The notes beneath the pieces were generated by a model that worked only from the letters and a program-made list of their open reading frames with translations, made no database searches and was not told the origin of the DNA. Below, piece after piece: positions 48,787 to 62,417 of a stretch of 64,000 nt of DNA; within the stretch, counting starts at the first letter, position 1, and each line of letters starts with the position of its first letter. This DNA comes from Hippophae tibetana (taxonomy: Eukaryota; Streptophyta; Magnoliopsida; Rosales; Elaeagnaceae), in the NCBI GenBank assembly GCA_037013495.1, contig CM072811.1, positions 29,434,723 to 29,498,722 of the forward strand. Reading direction: 5' to 3'. The position numbers and the translations under genes are program-made.

Positions 48787-51700
48787 TTAACATTTTGAGA
48801 CAAATATGGGGTTACGTGAAACAAATTCAAAGAGAAAACACAAATTAAAACTCACCTTATTATTATATATATGTACAATTTGTACGTGGTTTCTTTTCCT
48901 TAAAAAATATATATCTCGAAAATAACAAGTAGTGATAAATAAAATAAATAATAAAAATGAATAGTACAAACTTTATACTATGACCCAATATACTTGTTAG
49001 AATTGGTTTAATATAGAACAAAAATTTAGGAAATACTTTCTGAAGAAGTCATTTGCATTAAATTCATCCCAAAAAAGTGATTTTCAAAATTTATTTGATA
49101 AATTTAATTGATGTGTAAAAATAATATTTTATTTCTTTATAAAATCCTTTGATTTGATTCCTTTCGTGAGATTAATATTATGCACTATTTTTAGCCGTTT
49201 TCATCTTTATACATATGCAAAACTATTGTTTCATTTATATATAAAAGCTCAATTCTATTAGAATTTTGAATTAATATTTGAACCAATAGGATTATTGTAT
49301 TTGAGTTTATGCTTTGTGAGATTAGAGTCTAAGCGAATTCAAATTTTAAATACTATGATTTACTAAATTTAATATTGATAGATTATTTATTAAAATCGGA
49401 AAGTAATTTGCAACTAATTATTTTAGTAAATCTTAAATATGTCGATTATTAAAATAAGTTATTTTATATATTTTTTGTGGTATTCAAAAACGACATTAAA
49501 AAGAATGAGATGTTTTAGGTTTTTTATATCTTATCTTATTGATTCATATTTTTCTTTATTTTAAAACTTTATTTCTTGTTTATTTGTTTTAACATTTTGA
49601 GACAAATATGGGGTTACGTGAAACAAATTCAAAGAGAAAACACAAATTAAAACTCACCTTATTATTATATATATGTACAATTTGTACGTGGTTTCTTTTC
49701 CTTAAAAAATATATATCTCGAAAATAACAAGTAGTGATAAATAAAATAAATAATAAAAATGAATAGTACAAACTTTATACTATGACCCAATATACTTGTT
49801 AGAATTGGTTTAATATAGAACAAAAATTTAGGAAATACTTTCTGAAGAAGTCATTTGCATTAAATTCATCCCAAAAAAGTGATTTTCAAAATTTATTTGA
49901 TAAATTTAATTGATGTGTAAAAATAATATTTTATTTCTTTATAAAATCCTTTGATTTGATTCCTTTCGTGAGATTAATATTATGCACTATTTTTAGCCGT
50001 TTTCATCTTTATACATATGCAAAACTATTGTTTCATTTATATATAAAAGCTCAATTCTATTAGAATTTTGAATTAATATTTGAACCAATAGGATTATTGT
50101 ATTTGAGTTTATGCTTTGTGAGATTAGAGTCTAAGCGAATTCAAATTTTAAATACTATGATTTACTAAATTTAATATTGATAGATTATTTATTAAAATCG
50201 GAAAGTAATTTGCAACTAATTATTTTAGTAAATCTTAAATATGTCGATTATTAAAATAAGTTATTTTATATATTTTTTGTGGTATTCAAAAACGACATTA
50301 AAAAGAATGAGATGTTTTAGGTTTTTTATATCTTATCTTATTGATTCATATTTTTCTTTATTTTAAAACTTTATTTCTTGTTTATTTGTTTTAACATTTT
50401 GAGACAAATATGGGGTTACGTGAAACAAATTCAAAGAGAAAACACAAATTAAAACTCACCTTATTATTATATATATGTACAATTTGTACGTGGTTTCTTT
50501 TCCTTAAAAAATATATATCTCGAAAATAACAAGTAGTGATAAATAAAATAAATAATAAAAATGAATAGTACAAACTTTATACTATGACCCAATATACTTG
50601 TTAGAATTGGTTTAATATAGAACAAAAATTTAGGAAATACTTTCCGAAGAAGTCATTTGCATTAAATTCATCCCAAAAAAGTGATTTTCAAAATTTATTT
50701 GATAAATTTAATTGATGTGTAAAAATAATATTTTATTTCTTTATAAAATCCTTTAATTTGATTCCTTTCGTGAGATTAATATTATGCACTATTTTTAGCC
50801 GTTTTCATCTTTATAAATATGCCAAACTATTGTTTCATTTATATACAAAAGCTCAATTCTATTAGAATTTTGAATTAATATTTGAACCAATAGGATTATT
50901 ATATTTGAGTTTATGCTTTGTGAGATTAGAGTCTAAGCGAATTCAAATTTTAAATACTATGATTTACTAAATTTAATATTGATAGATTATTTATTAAAAT
51001 CGGAAAGTAATTTGCAACTAATTATTTTGGTAAATCTTAAATATGTCGATTATTAAAATAACTTATTTTATATATTTTTTGTGGTATTCAAAAACGACAT
51101 TAAAAAGAATGAGATGTTTTAGGTTTTTTATATCTTATCTTATTGATTCATATTTTTCTTTATTTTAAAACTTTATTTCTTGTTTATTTGTTTTAACATT
51201 TTGAGACAAATATGGGGTTACGTGAAACAAATTCAAAGAGAAAACACAAATTAAAACTCACCTTATTATTTAATATATGTACAATTTCTACATGGTTTCT
51301 TTTCCTTAAAAAATATATATCTTGAAAATAACAAGTAGTGATAAATAAAATAAATAATAAAAATGAATAGTACAAACTTTATACTATGACCCAATATACT
51401 TGTTAGAATTGGTTTAATATAGAACAAAAATTTAGGAAATACTTTCCGAAGAAGTCATTTGCATTAAATTCATCCCAAAAAAGTGATTTTCAAAATTTAT
51501 TTGATAAATTTAATTGATGTGTAAAAATAATATTTTATTTCTTTATAAAATCCTTTGATTTGATTCCTTTCGTGAGATTAATATTATGCACTATTTTTAG
51601 CCGTTTTCATCTTTATAAATATGCCAAACTATTGTTTCATTTATATACAAAAGCTCAATTCTATTAGAATTTTGAATTAATATTTGAACCAATAGGATTA

Positions 51701-54399
51701 TTGTATTTTAGTTTATGCTTTGTGAGATTAGAGTCTAAGCGAATTCAAATTCTTAATACTATTACTTAATAAATTTAATATTGATAGATTATTTATTAAA
51801 ATCGGAAAGTAATTTGCAACTAATTATTTTAGTAAATCCTAAATGTGTCGAATATTAAAATAACTTATTTTATATATTTTTTGTTGTATTCATAAACGAC
51901 ATTAAAAAGAATGAGATGTTTTAGGTTTTTTATATCTTATCTTTTTGATTCATATTTTTCTTTATTTTAAAACTTTATTTCTTGTTTATTTGTTTTAACA
52001 TTTTGAGACAAATATGGGGTTACGTGAAACAAATTCAAAGAGAAAAATCAAATTAAAACTCACCTTATTATTTAATATATGTACAATTTCTACGTGGTTC
52101 CTTTTCCTTAAAAAATATATATCTCGAAAATAACAAGTAGTGATAAATAAAATAAATAATAAAAATGAATAGTACAAACTTTATACTATGACCCAATATA
52201 CTTGTTAGAATTGGTTTAATATAGAACAAAAATTTAGGAAATACTTTCCGAAGAAGTCATTTGCATTAAATTCATCCCAAAAAAGTGATTTTCAAAATTT
52301 ATTTGATAAATTTAATTGATGTGTAAAAATAATATTTTATTTCTTTATAAAATCCTTTGATTTGATTCCTTTCGTGAGATTAATATTATGCACTATTTTT
52401 AGCCGTTTTCATCTTTATACATATGCAAAACTATTGTTTCATTTATATATAAAAGCTCAATTCTATTAGAATTTTGAATTAATATTTGAACCAATAGGAT
52501 TATTGTATTTGAGTTTATGCTTTGTGAGATTAGAGTCTAAGCGAATTCAAATTTTAAATACTATGATTTACTAAATTTAATATTGATAGATTATTTATTA
52601 AAATCGGAAAGTAATTTGCAACTAATTATTTTAGTAAATCTTAAATATGTCGATTATTAAAATAAGTTATTTTATATATTTTTTGTGGTATTCAAAAACG
52701 ACATTAAAAAGAATGAGATGTTTTAGGTTTTTTATATCTTATCTTATTGATTCATATTTTTCTTTATTTTAAAACTTTATTTCTTGTTTATTTGTTTTAA
52801 CATTTTGAGACAAATATGGGGTTACGTGAAACAAATTCAAAGAGAAAACACAAATTAAAACTCACCTTATTATTATATATATGTACAATTTGTACGTGGT
52901 TTCTTTTCCTTAAAAAATATATATCTCGAAAATAACAAGTAGTGATAAATAAAATAAATAATAAAAATGAATAGTACAAACTTTATACTATGACCCAATA
53001 TACTTGTTAGAATTGGTTTAATATAGAACAAAAATTTAGGAAATACTTTCCGAAGAAGTCATTTGCATTAAATTCATCCCAAAAAAGTGATTTTCAAAAT
53101 TTATTTGATAAATTTAATTGATGTGTAAAAATAATATTTTATTTCTTTATAAAATCCTTTGATTTGATTCCTTTCGTGAGATTAATATTATGCACTATTT
53201 TTAGCCGTTTTCATCTTTATACATATGCAAAACTATTGTTTCATTTATATATAAAAGCTCAATTCTATTAGAATTTTGAATTAATATTTGAACCAATAGG
53301 ATTATTGTATTTGAGTTTATGCTTTGTGAGATTAGAGTCTAAGCGAATTCAAATTTTAAATACTATGATTTACTAAATTTAATATTGATAGATTATTTAT
53401 TAAAATCGGAAAGTAATTTGCAACTAATTATTTTAGTAAATCTTAAATATGTCGATTATTAAAATAAGTTATTTTATATATTTTTTGTGGTATTCAAAAA
53501 CGACATTAAAAAGAATGAGATGTTTTAGGTTTTTTATATCTTATCTTATTGATTCATATTTTTCTTTATTTTAAAACTTTATTTCTTGTTTATTTGTTTT
53601 AACATTTTGAGACAAATATGGGGTTACGTGAAACAAATTCAAAGAGAAAACACAAATTAAAACTCACCTTATTATTATATATATGTACAATTTGTACGTG
53701 GTTTCTTTTCCTTAAAAAATATATATCTCGAAAATAACAAGTAGTGATAAATAAAATAAATAATAAAAATGAATAGTACAAACTTTATACTATGACCCAA
53801 TATACTTGTTAGAATTGGTTTAATATAGAACAAAAATTTAGGAAATACTTTCTGAAGAAGTCATTTGCATTAAATTCATCCCAAAAAAGTGATTTTCAAA
53901 ATTTATTTGATAAATTTAATTGATGTGTAAAAATAATATTTTATTTCTTTATAAAATCCTTTGATTTGATTCCTTTCGTGAGATTAATATTATGCACTAT
54001 TTTTAGCCGTTTTCATCTTTATAAATATGCCAAACTATTGTTTCATTTATATACAAAAGCTCAATTCTATTAGAATTTTGAATTAATATTTGAACCAATA
54101 GGATTATTATATTTGAGTTTATGCTTTGTGAGATTAGAGTCTAAGCGAATTCAAATTCTTAATACTATGATTTACTAAATTTAATATTGATAGATTATTT
54201 ATTAAAATCGGAAAGTTATTTGCAACTAATTATTTTAGTAAATCCTAAATATGTCGAATATAAAAATAACTTATTTTATATATTTCTGGTGTATTCTGAA
54301 AGGACATTAAAAAGAATGAGATGTTTTAGGTTTTTTATATCTTATCTTTTTGATTCATATTTTTCTTTATTTTAAAACTTTATTTCTTGTTTATTTGTT
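48787..54399 (+). repeat. Satellite segment of near-identical 802-bp Q-class monomers
   Basis: Monomers at 48787 and 49589 are almost identical, both with tttctgaagaag, catatgcaaaac, ataagttatt and gtggtattcaaaaacg. 50391 starts as the same type but changes to aaatatgcc and ccttttaattt-like variants. 51193 and 51995 are E-class, and 52797 and 53599 are Q-class. 53599 introduces the 'aaagttatttgc' and 'tatttctggtgtattctg' markers that recur every fifth monomer to the right. Confidence 0.7.
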
Positions 54400-57300
54400 T
54401 TAACATTTTGAGACAAATATGGGGTTACGTGAAACAAATTCAAAGAGAAAACACAAATTAAAACTCACCTTATTATTTAATATATGTACAATTTCTACGT
54501 GGTTCCTTTTCCTTAAAAAATATATATCTCGAAAATAACAAGTAGTGATAAATAAAATAAATAATAAAAATGAATAGTACAAACTTTATACTATGACCCA
54601 ATATACTTGTTAGAATTGGTTTAATATAGAACAAAAATTTAGGAAATACTTTCCGAAGAAGTCATTTGCATTAAATTCATCCCAAAAAAGTGATTTTCAA
54701 AATTTATTTGATAAATTTAATTGATGTGTAAAAATAATATTTTATTTCTTTATAAAATCCTTTGATTTGATTCCTTTCGTGAGATTAATATTATGCACTA
54801 TTTTTAGCCGTTTTCATCTTTATACATATGCAAAACTATTGTTTCATTTATATATAAAAGCTCAATTCTATTAGAATTTTGAATTAATATTTGAACCAAT
54901 AGGATTATTGTATTTGAGTTTATGCTTTGTGAGATTAGAGTCTAAGCGAATTCAAATTTTAAATACTATGATTTACTAAATTTAATATTGATAGATTATT
55001 TATTAAAATCGGAAAGTAATTTGCAACTAATTATTTTAGTAAATCTTAAATATGTCGATTATTAAAATAAGTTATTTTATATATTTTTTGTGGTATTCAA
55101 AAACGACATTAAAAAGAATGAGATGTTTTAGGTTTTTTATATCTTATCTTTTTGATTCATATTTTTCTTTATTTTAAAACTTTATTTCTTGTTTATTTGT
55201 TTTAACATTTTGAGACAAATATGGGGTTACGTGAAACAAATTCAAAGAGAAAACACAAATTAAAACTCACCTTATTATTTAATATATGTACAATTTCTAC
55301 GTGGTTCCTTTTCCTTAAAAAATATATATCTCGAAAATAACAAGTAGTGATAAATAAAATAAATAATAAAAATGAATAGTACAAACTTTATACTATGACC
55401 CAATATACTTGTTAGAATTGGTTTAATATAGAACAAAAATTTAGGAAATACTTTCCGAAGAAGTCATTTGCATTAAATTCATCCCAAAAAAGTGATTTTC
55501 AAAATTTATTTGATAAATTTAATTGATGTGTAAAAATAATATTTTATTTCTTTATAAAATCCTTTGATTTGATTCCTTTCGTGAGATTAATATTATGCAC
55601 TATTTTTAGCCGTTTTCATCTTTATACATATGCAAAACTATTGTTTCATTTATATATAAAAGCTCAATTCTATTAGAATTTTGAATTAATATTTGAACCA
55701 ATAGGATTATTGTATTTGAGTTTATGCTTTGTGAGATTAGAGTCTAAGCGAATTCAAATTTTAAATACTATGATTTATTAAATTTAATATTGATAGATTA
55801 TTTATTAAAATCGGAAAGTAATTTGCAACTAATTATTTTAGTAAATCTTAAATATGTCGATTATTAAAATAAGTTATTTTATATATTTTTTGTGGTATTC
55901 AAAAACGACATTAAAAAGAATGAGATGTTTTAGGTTTTTTATATCTTATCTTATTGATTCATATTTTTCTTTATTTTAAAACTTTATTTCTTGTTTATTT
56001 GTTTTAACATTTTGAGACAAATATGGGGTTACGTGAAACAAATTCAAAGAGAAAACACAAATTAAAACTCACCTTATTATTATATATATGTACAATTTGT
56101 ACGTGGTTTCTTTTCCTTAAAAAATATATATCTCGAAAATAACAAGTAGTGATAAATAAAATAAATAATAAAAATGAATAGTACAAACTTTATACTATGA
56201 CCCAATATACTTGTTAGAATTGGTTTAATATAGAACAAAAATTTAGGAAATACTTTCCGAAGAAGTCATTTGCATTAAATTCATCCCAAAAAAGTGATTT
56301 TCAAAATTTATTTGATAAATTTAATTGATGTGTAAAAATAATATTTTATTTCTTTATAAAATCCTTTGATTTGATTCCTTTCGTGAGATTAATATTATGC
56401 ACTATTTTTAGCCGTTTTCATCTTTATACATATGCAAAACTATTGTTTCATTTATATATAAAAGCTCAATTCTATTAGAATTTTGAATTAATATTTGAAC
56501 CAATAGGATTATTGTATTTGAGTTTATGCTTTGTGAGATTAGAGTCTAAGCGAATTCAAATTTTAAATACTATGATTTACTAAATTTAATATTGATAGAT
56601 TATTTATTAAAATCGGAAAGTAATTTGCAACTAATTATTTTAGTAAATCTTAAATATGTCGATTATTAAAATAAGTTATTTTATATATTTTTTTTGGTAT
56701 TCAAAAACGACATTAAAAAGAATGAGATGTTTTAGGTTTTTTATATCTTATCTTTTTGATTCATATTTTTCTTTATTTTAAAACTTTATTTCTTGTTTAT
56801 TTGTTTTAACATTTTGAGACAAATATGGGGTTACGTGAAACAAATTCAAAGAGAAAACACAAATTAAAACTCACCTTATTATTTAATATATGTACAATTT
56901 CTACGTGGTTCCTTTTCCTTAAAAAATATATATCTCGAAAATAACAAGTAGTGATAAATAAAATAAATAATAAAAATGAATAGTACAAACTTTATACTAT
57001 GACCCAATATACTTGTTAGAATTGGTTTAATATAGAACAAAAATTTAGGAAATACTTTCCGAAGAAGTCATTTGCATTAAATTCATCCCAAAAAAGTGAT
57101 TTTCAAAATTTATTTGATAAATTTAATTGATGTGTAAAAATAATATTTTATTTCTTTATAAAATCCTTTGATTTGATTCCTTTCGTGAGATTAATATTAT
57201 GCACTATTTTTAGCCGTTTTCATCTTTATACATATGCAAAACTATTGTTTCATTTATATATAAAAGCTCAATTCTATTAGAATTTTGAATTAATATTTGA

Positions 57301-60300
57301 ACCAATAGGATTATTGTATTTGAGTTTATGCTTTGTGAGATTAGAGTCTAAGCGAATTCAAATTTTAAATACTATGATTTACTAAATTTAATATTGATAG
57401 ATTATTTATTAAAATCGGAAAGTAATTTGCAACTAATTATTTTAGTAAATCTTAAATATGTCGATTATTAAAATAAGTTATTTTATATATTTTTTGTGGT
57501 ATTCAAAAACGACATTAAAAAGAATGAGATGTTTTAGGTTTTTTATATCTTATCTTATTGATTCATATTTTTCTTTATTTTAAAACTTTATTTCTTGTTT
57601 ATTTGTTTTAACATTTTGAGACAAATATGGGGTTACGTGAAACAAATTCAAAGAGAAAACACAAATTAAAACTCACCTTATTATTATATATATGTACAAT
57701 TTGTACGTGGTTTCTTTTCCTTAAAAAATATATATCTCGAAAATAACAAGTAGTGATAAATAAAATAAATAATAAAAATGAATAGTACAAACTTTATACT
57801 ATGACCCAATATACTTGTTAGAATTGGTTTAATATAGAACAAAAATTTAGGAAATACTTTCTGAAGAAGTCATTTGCATTAAATTCATCCCAAAAAAGTG
57901 ATTTTCAAAATTTATTTGATAAATTTAATTGATGTGTAAAAATAATATTTTATTTCTTTATAAAATCCTTTGATTTGATTCCTTTCGTGAGATTAATATT
58001 ATGCACTATTTTTAGCCGTTTTCATCTTTATAAATATGCCAAACTATTGTTTCATTTATATACAAAAGCTCAATTCTATTAGAATTTTGAATTAATATTT
58101 GAACCAATAGGATTATTATATTTGAGTTTATGCTTTGTGAGATTAGAGTCTAAGCGAATTCAAATTCTTAATACTATGATTTACTAAATTTAATATTGAT
58201 AGATTATTTATTAAAATCGGAAAGTTATTTGCAACTAATTATTTTAGTAAATCCTAAATATGTCGAATATAAAAATAACTTATTTTATATATTTCTGGTG
58301 TATTCTGAAAGGACATTAAAAAGAATGAGATGTTTTAGGTTTTTTATATCTTATCTTTTTGATTCATATTTTTCTTTATTTTAAAACTTTATTTCTTGTT
58401 TATTTGTTTTAACATTTTGAGACAAATATGGGGTTACGTGAAACAAATTCAAAGAGAAAACACAAATTAAAACTCACCTTATTATTTAATATATGTACAA
58501 TTTCTACGTGGTTCCTTTTCCTTAAAAAATATATATCTCGAAAATAACAAGTAGTGATAAATAAAATAAATAATAAAAATGAATAGTACAAACTTTATAC
58601 TATGACCCAATATACTTGTTAGAATTGGTTTAATATAGAACAAAAATTTAGGAAATACTTTCCGAAGAAGTCATTTGCATTAAATTCATCCCAAAAAAGT
58701 GATTTTCAAAATTTATTTGATAAATTTAATTGATGTGTAAAAATAATATTTTATTTCTTTATAAAATCCTTTGATTTGATTCCTTTCGTGAGATTAATAT
58801 TATGCACTATTTTTAGCCGTTTTCATCTTTATACATATGCAAAACTATTGTTTCATTTATATATAAAAGCTCAATTCTATTAGAATTTTGAATTAATATT
58901 TGAACCAATAGGATTATTGTATTTGAGTTTATGCTTTGTGAGATTAGAGTCTAAGCGAATTCAAATTTTAAATACTATGATTTACTAAATTTAATATTGA
59001 TAGATTATTTATTAAAATCGGAAAGTAATTTGCAACTAATTATTTTAGTAAATCTTAAATATGTCGATTATTAAAATAAGTTATTTTATATATTTTTTGT
59101 GGTATTCAAAAACGACATTAAAAAGAATGAGATGTTTTAGGTTTTTTATATCTTATCTTTTTGATTCATATTTTTCTTTATTTTAAAACTTTATTTCTTG
59201 TTTATTTGTTTTAACATTTTGAGACAAATATGGGGTTACGTGAAACAAATTCAAAGAGAAAACACAAATTAAAACTCACCTTATTATTTAATATATGTAC
59301 AATTTCTACGTGGTTCCTTTTCCTTAAAAAATATATATCTCGAAAATAACAAGTAGTGATAAATAAAATAAATAATAAAAATGAATAGTACAAACTTTAT
59401 ACTATGACTCAATATACTTGTTAGAATTGGTTTAATATAGAACAAAAATTTAGGAAATACTTTCCGAAGAAGTCATTTGCATTAAATTCATCCCAAAAAA
59501 GTGATTTTCAAAATTTATTTGATAAATTTAATTGATGTGTAAAAATAATATTTTATTTCTTTATAAAATCCTTTGATTTGATTCCTTTCGTGAGATTAAT
59601 ATTATGCACTATTTTTAGCCGTTTTCATCTTTATACATATGCAAAACTATTGTTTCATTTATATATAAAAGCTCAATTCTATTAGAATTTTGAATTAATA
59701 TTTGAACCAATAGGATTATTGTATTTGAGTTTATGCTTTGTGAGATTAGAGTCTAAGCGAATTCAAATTTTAAATACTATGATTTACTAAATTTAATATT
59801 GATAGATTATTTATTAAAATCGGAAAGTAATTTGCAACTAATTATTTTAGTAAATCTTAAATATGTCGATTATTAAAATAAGTTATTTTATATATTTTTT
59901 GTGGTATTCAAAAACGACATTAAAAAGAATGAGATGTTTTAGGTTTTTTATATCTTATCTTATTGATTCATATTTTTCTTTATTTTAAAACTTTATTTCT
60001 TGTTTATTTGTTTTAACATTTTGAGACAAATATGGGGTTACGTGAAACAAATTCAAAGAGAAAACACAAATTAAAACTCACCTTATTATTATATATATGT
60101 ACAATTTGTACGTGGTTTCTTTTCCTTAAAAAATATATATCTCGAAAATAACAAGTAGTGATAAATAAAATAAATAATAAAAATGAATAGTACAAACTTT
60201 ATACTATGACCCAATATACTTGTTAGAATTGGTTTAATATAGAACAAAAATTTAGGAAATACTTTCCGAAGAAGTCATTTGCATTAAATTCATCCCAAAA

Positions 60301-62417
60301 AAGTGATTTTCAAAATTTATTTGATAAATTTAATTGATGTGTAAAAATAATATTTTATTTCTTTATAAAATCCTTTGATTTGATTCCTTTCGTGAGATTA
60401 ATATTATGCACTATTTTTAGCCGTTTTCATCTTTATACATATGCAAAACTATTGTTTCATTTATATATAAAAGCTCAATTCTATTAGAATTTTGAATTAA
60501 TATTTGAACCAATAGGATTATTGTATTTGAGTTTATGCTTTGTGAGATTAGAGTCTAAGCGAATTCAAATTTTAAATACTATGATTTACGAAATTTAATA
60601 TTGATAGATTATTTATTAAAATCGGAAAGTAATTTGCAACTAATTATTTTAGTAAATCTTAAATATGTCGATTATTAAAATAAGTTATTTTATATATTTT
60701 TTGTGGTATTCAAAAACGACATTAAAAAGAATGAGATGTTTTAGGTTTTTTATATCTTATCTTATTGATTCATATTTTTCTTTATTTTAAAACTTTATTT
60801 CTTGTTTATTTGTTTTAACATTTTGAGACAAATATGGGGTTACGTGAAACAAATTCAAAGAGAAAACACAAATTAAAACTCACCTTATTATTATATATAT
60901 GTACAATTTGTACGTGGTTTCTTTTCCTTAAAAAATATATATCTCGAAAATAACAAGTAGTGATAAATAAAATAAATAATAAAAATGAATAGTACAAACT
61001 TTATACTATGACCCAATATACTTGATAGAATTGGTTTAATATAGAACAAAAATTTAGGAAATACTTTCCGAAGAAGTCATTTGCATTAAATTCATCCCAA
61101 AAAAGTGATTTTCAAAATTTATTTGATAAATTTAATTGATGTGTAAAAATAATATTTTATTTCTTTATAAAATCCTTTGATTTGATTCCTTTCGTGAGAT
61201 TAATATTATGCACTATTTTTAGCCGTTTTCATCTTTATACATATGCAAAACTATTGTTTCATTTATATATAAAAGCTCAATTCTATTAGAATTTTGAATT
61301 AATATTTGAACCAATAGGATTATTGTATTTGAGTTTATGCTTTGTGAGATTAGAGTCTAAGCGAATTCAAATTTTAAATACTATGATTTACTAAATTTAA
61401 TATTGATAGATTATTTATTAAAATCGGAAAGTAATTTGCAACTAATTATTTTAGTAAATCTTAAATATGTCGATTATTAAAATAAGTTATTTTATATATT
61501 TTTTGTGGTATTCAAAAACGACATTAAAAAGAATGAGATGTTTTAGGTTTTTTATATCTTATCTTATTGATTCATATTTTTCTTTATTTTAAAACTTTAT
61601 TTCTTGTTTATTTGTTTTAACATTTTGAGACAAATATGGGGTTACGTGAAACAAATTCAAAGAGAAAACACAAATTAAAACTCACCTTATTATTATATAT
61701 ATGTACAATTTGTACGTGGTTTCTTTTCCTTAAAAAATATATATCTCGAAAATAACAAGTAGTGATAAATAAAATAAATAATAAAAATGAATAGTACAAA
61801 CTTTATACTATGACCCAATATACTTGTTAGAATTGGTTTAATATAGAACAAAAATTTAGGAAATACTTTCTGAAGAAGTCATTTGCATTAAATTCATCCC
61901 AAAAAAGTGATTTTCAAAATTTATTTGATAAATTTAATTGATGTGTAAAAATAATATTTTATTTCTTTATAAAATCCTTTGATTTGATTCCTTTCGTGAG
62001 ATTAATATTATGCACTATTTTTAGCCGTTTTCATCTTTATAAATATGCCAAACTATTGTTTCATTTATATACAAAAGCTCAATTCTATTAGAATTTTGAA
62101 TTAATATTTGAACCAATAGGATTATTATATTTGAGTTTATGCTTTGTGAGATTAGAGTCTAAGCGAATTCAAATTCTTAATACTATGATTTACTAAATTT
62201 AATATTGATAGATTATTTATTAAAATCGGAAAGTTATTTGCAACTAATTATTTTAGTAAATCCTAAATATGTCGAATATAAAAATAACTTATTTTATATA
62301 TTTCTGGTGTATTCTGAAAGGACATTAAAAAGAATGAGATGTTTTAGGTTTTTTATATCTTATCTTTTTGATTCATATTTTTCTTTATTTTAAAACTTTA
62401 TTTCTTGTTTATTTGTT
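54400..62417 (+). repeat. Pentameric higher-order repeat, 4,009 bp, two copies
   Basis: Units run 54400-58408 and 58409-62417. Monomer classes are E,E,Q,E,Q* in the first and E,E,Q,Q,Q* in the second. Q* is a monomer with tttctgaag, attattatatttgag, aaattcttaatac, aaagttatttgc and a diverged tail (tatttctggtgtattctgaaagg). Q* monomers start at 53599, 57608 and 61617, exactly 4,009 bp apart. The fourth position differs only in the short E/Q cassette, as expected from a local conversion. Confidence 0.8.

Noticed and set aside
54187..54375. 62-codon plus-strand frame (MIDYLLKSES...) in a few monomers
   Set aside because: It is open only in the Q* class and one copy near 14930, because small indels remove a stop. 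It has no family resemblance and is absent from sister monomers.
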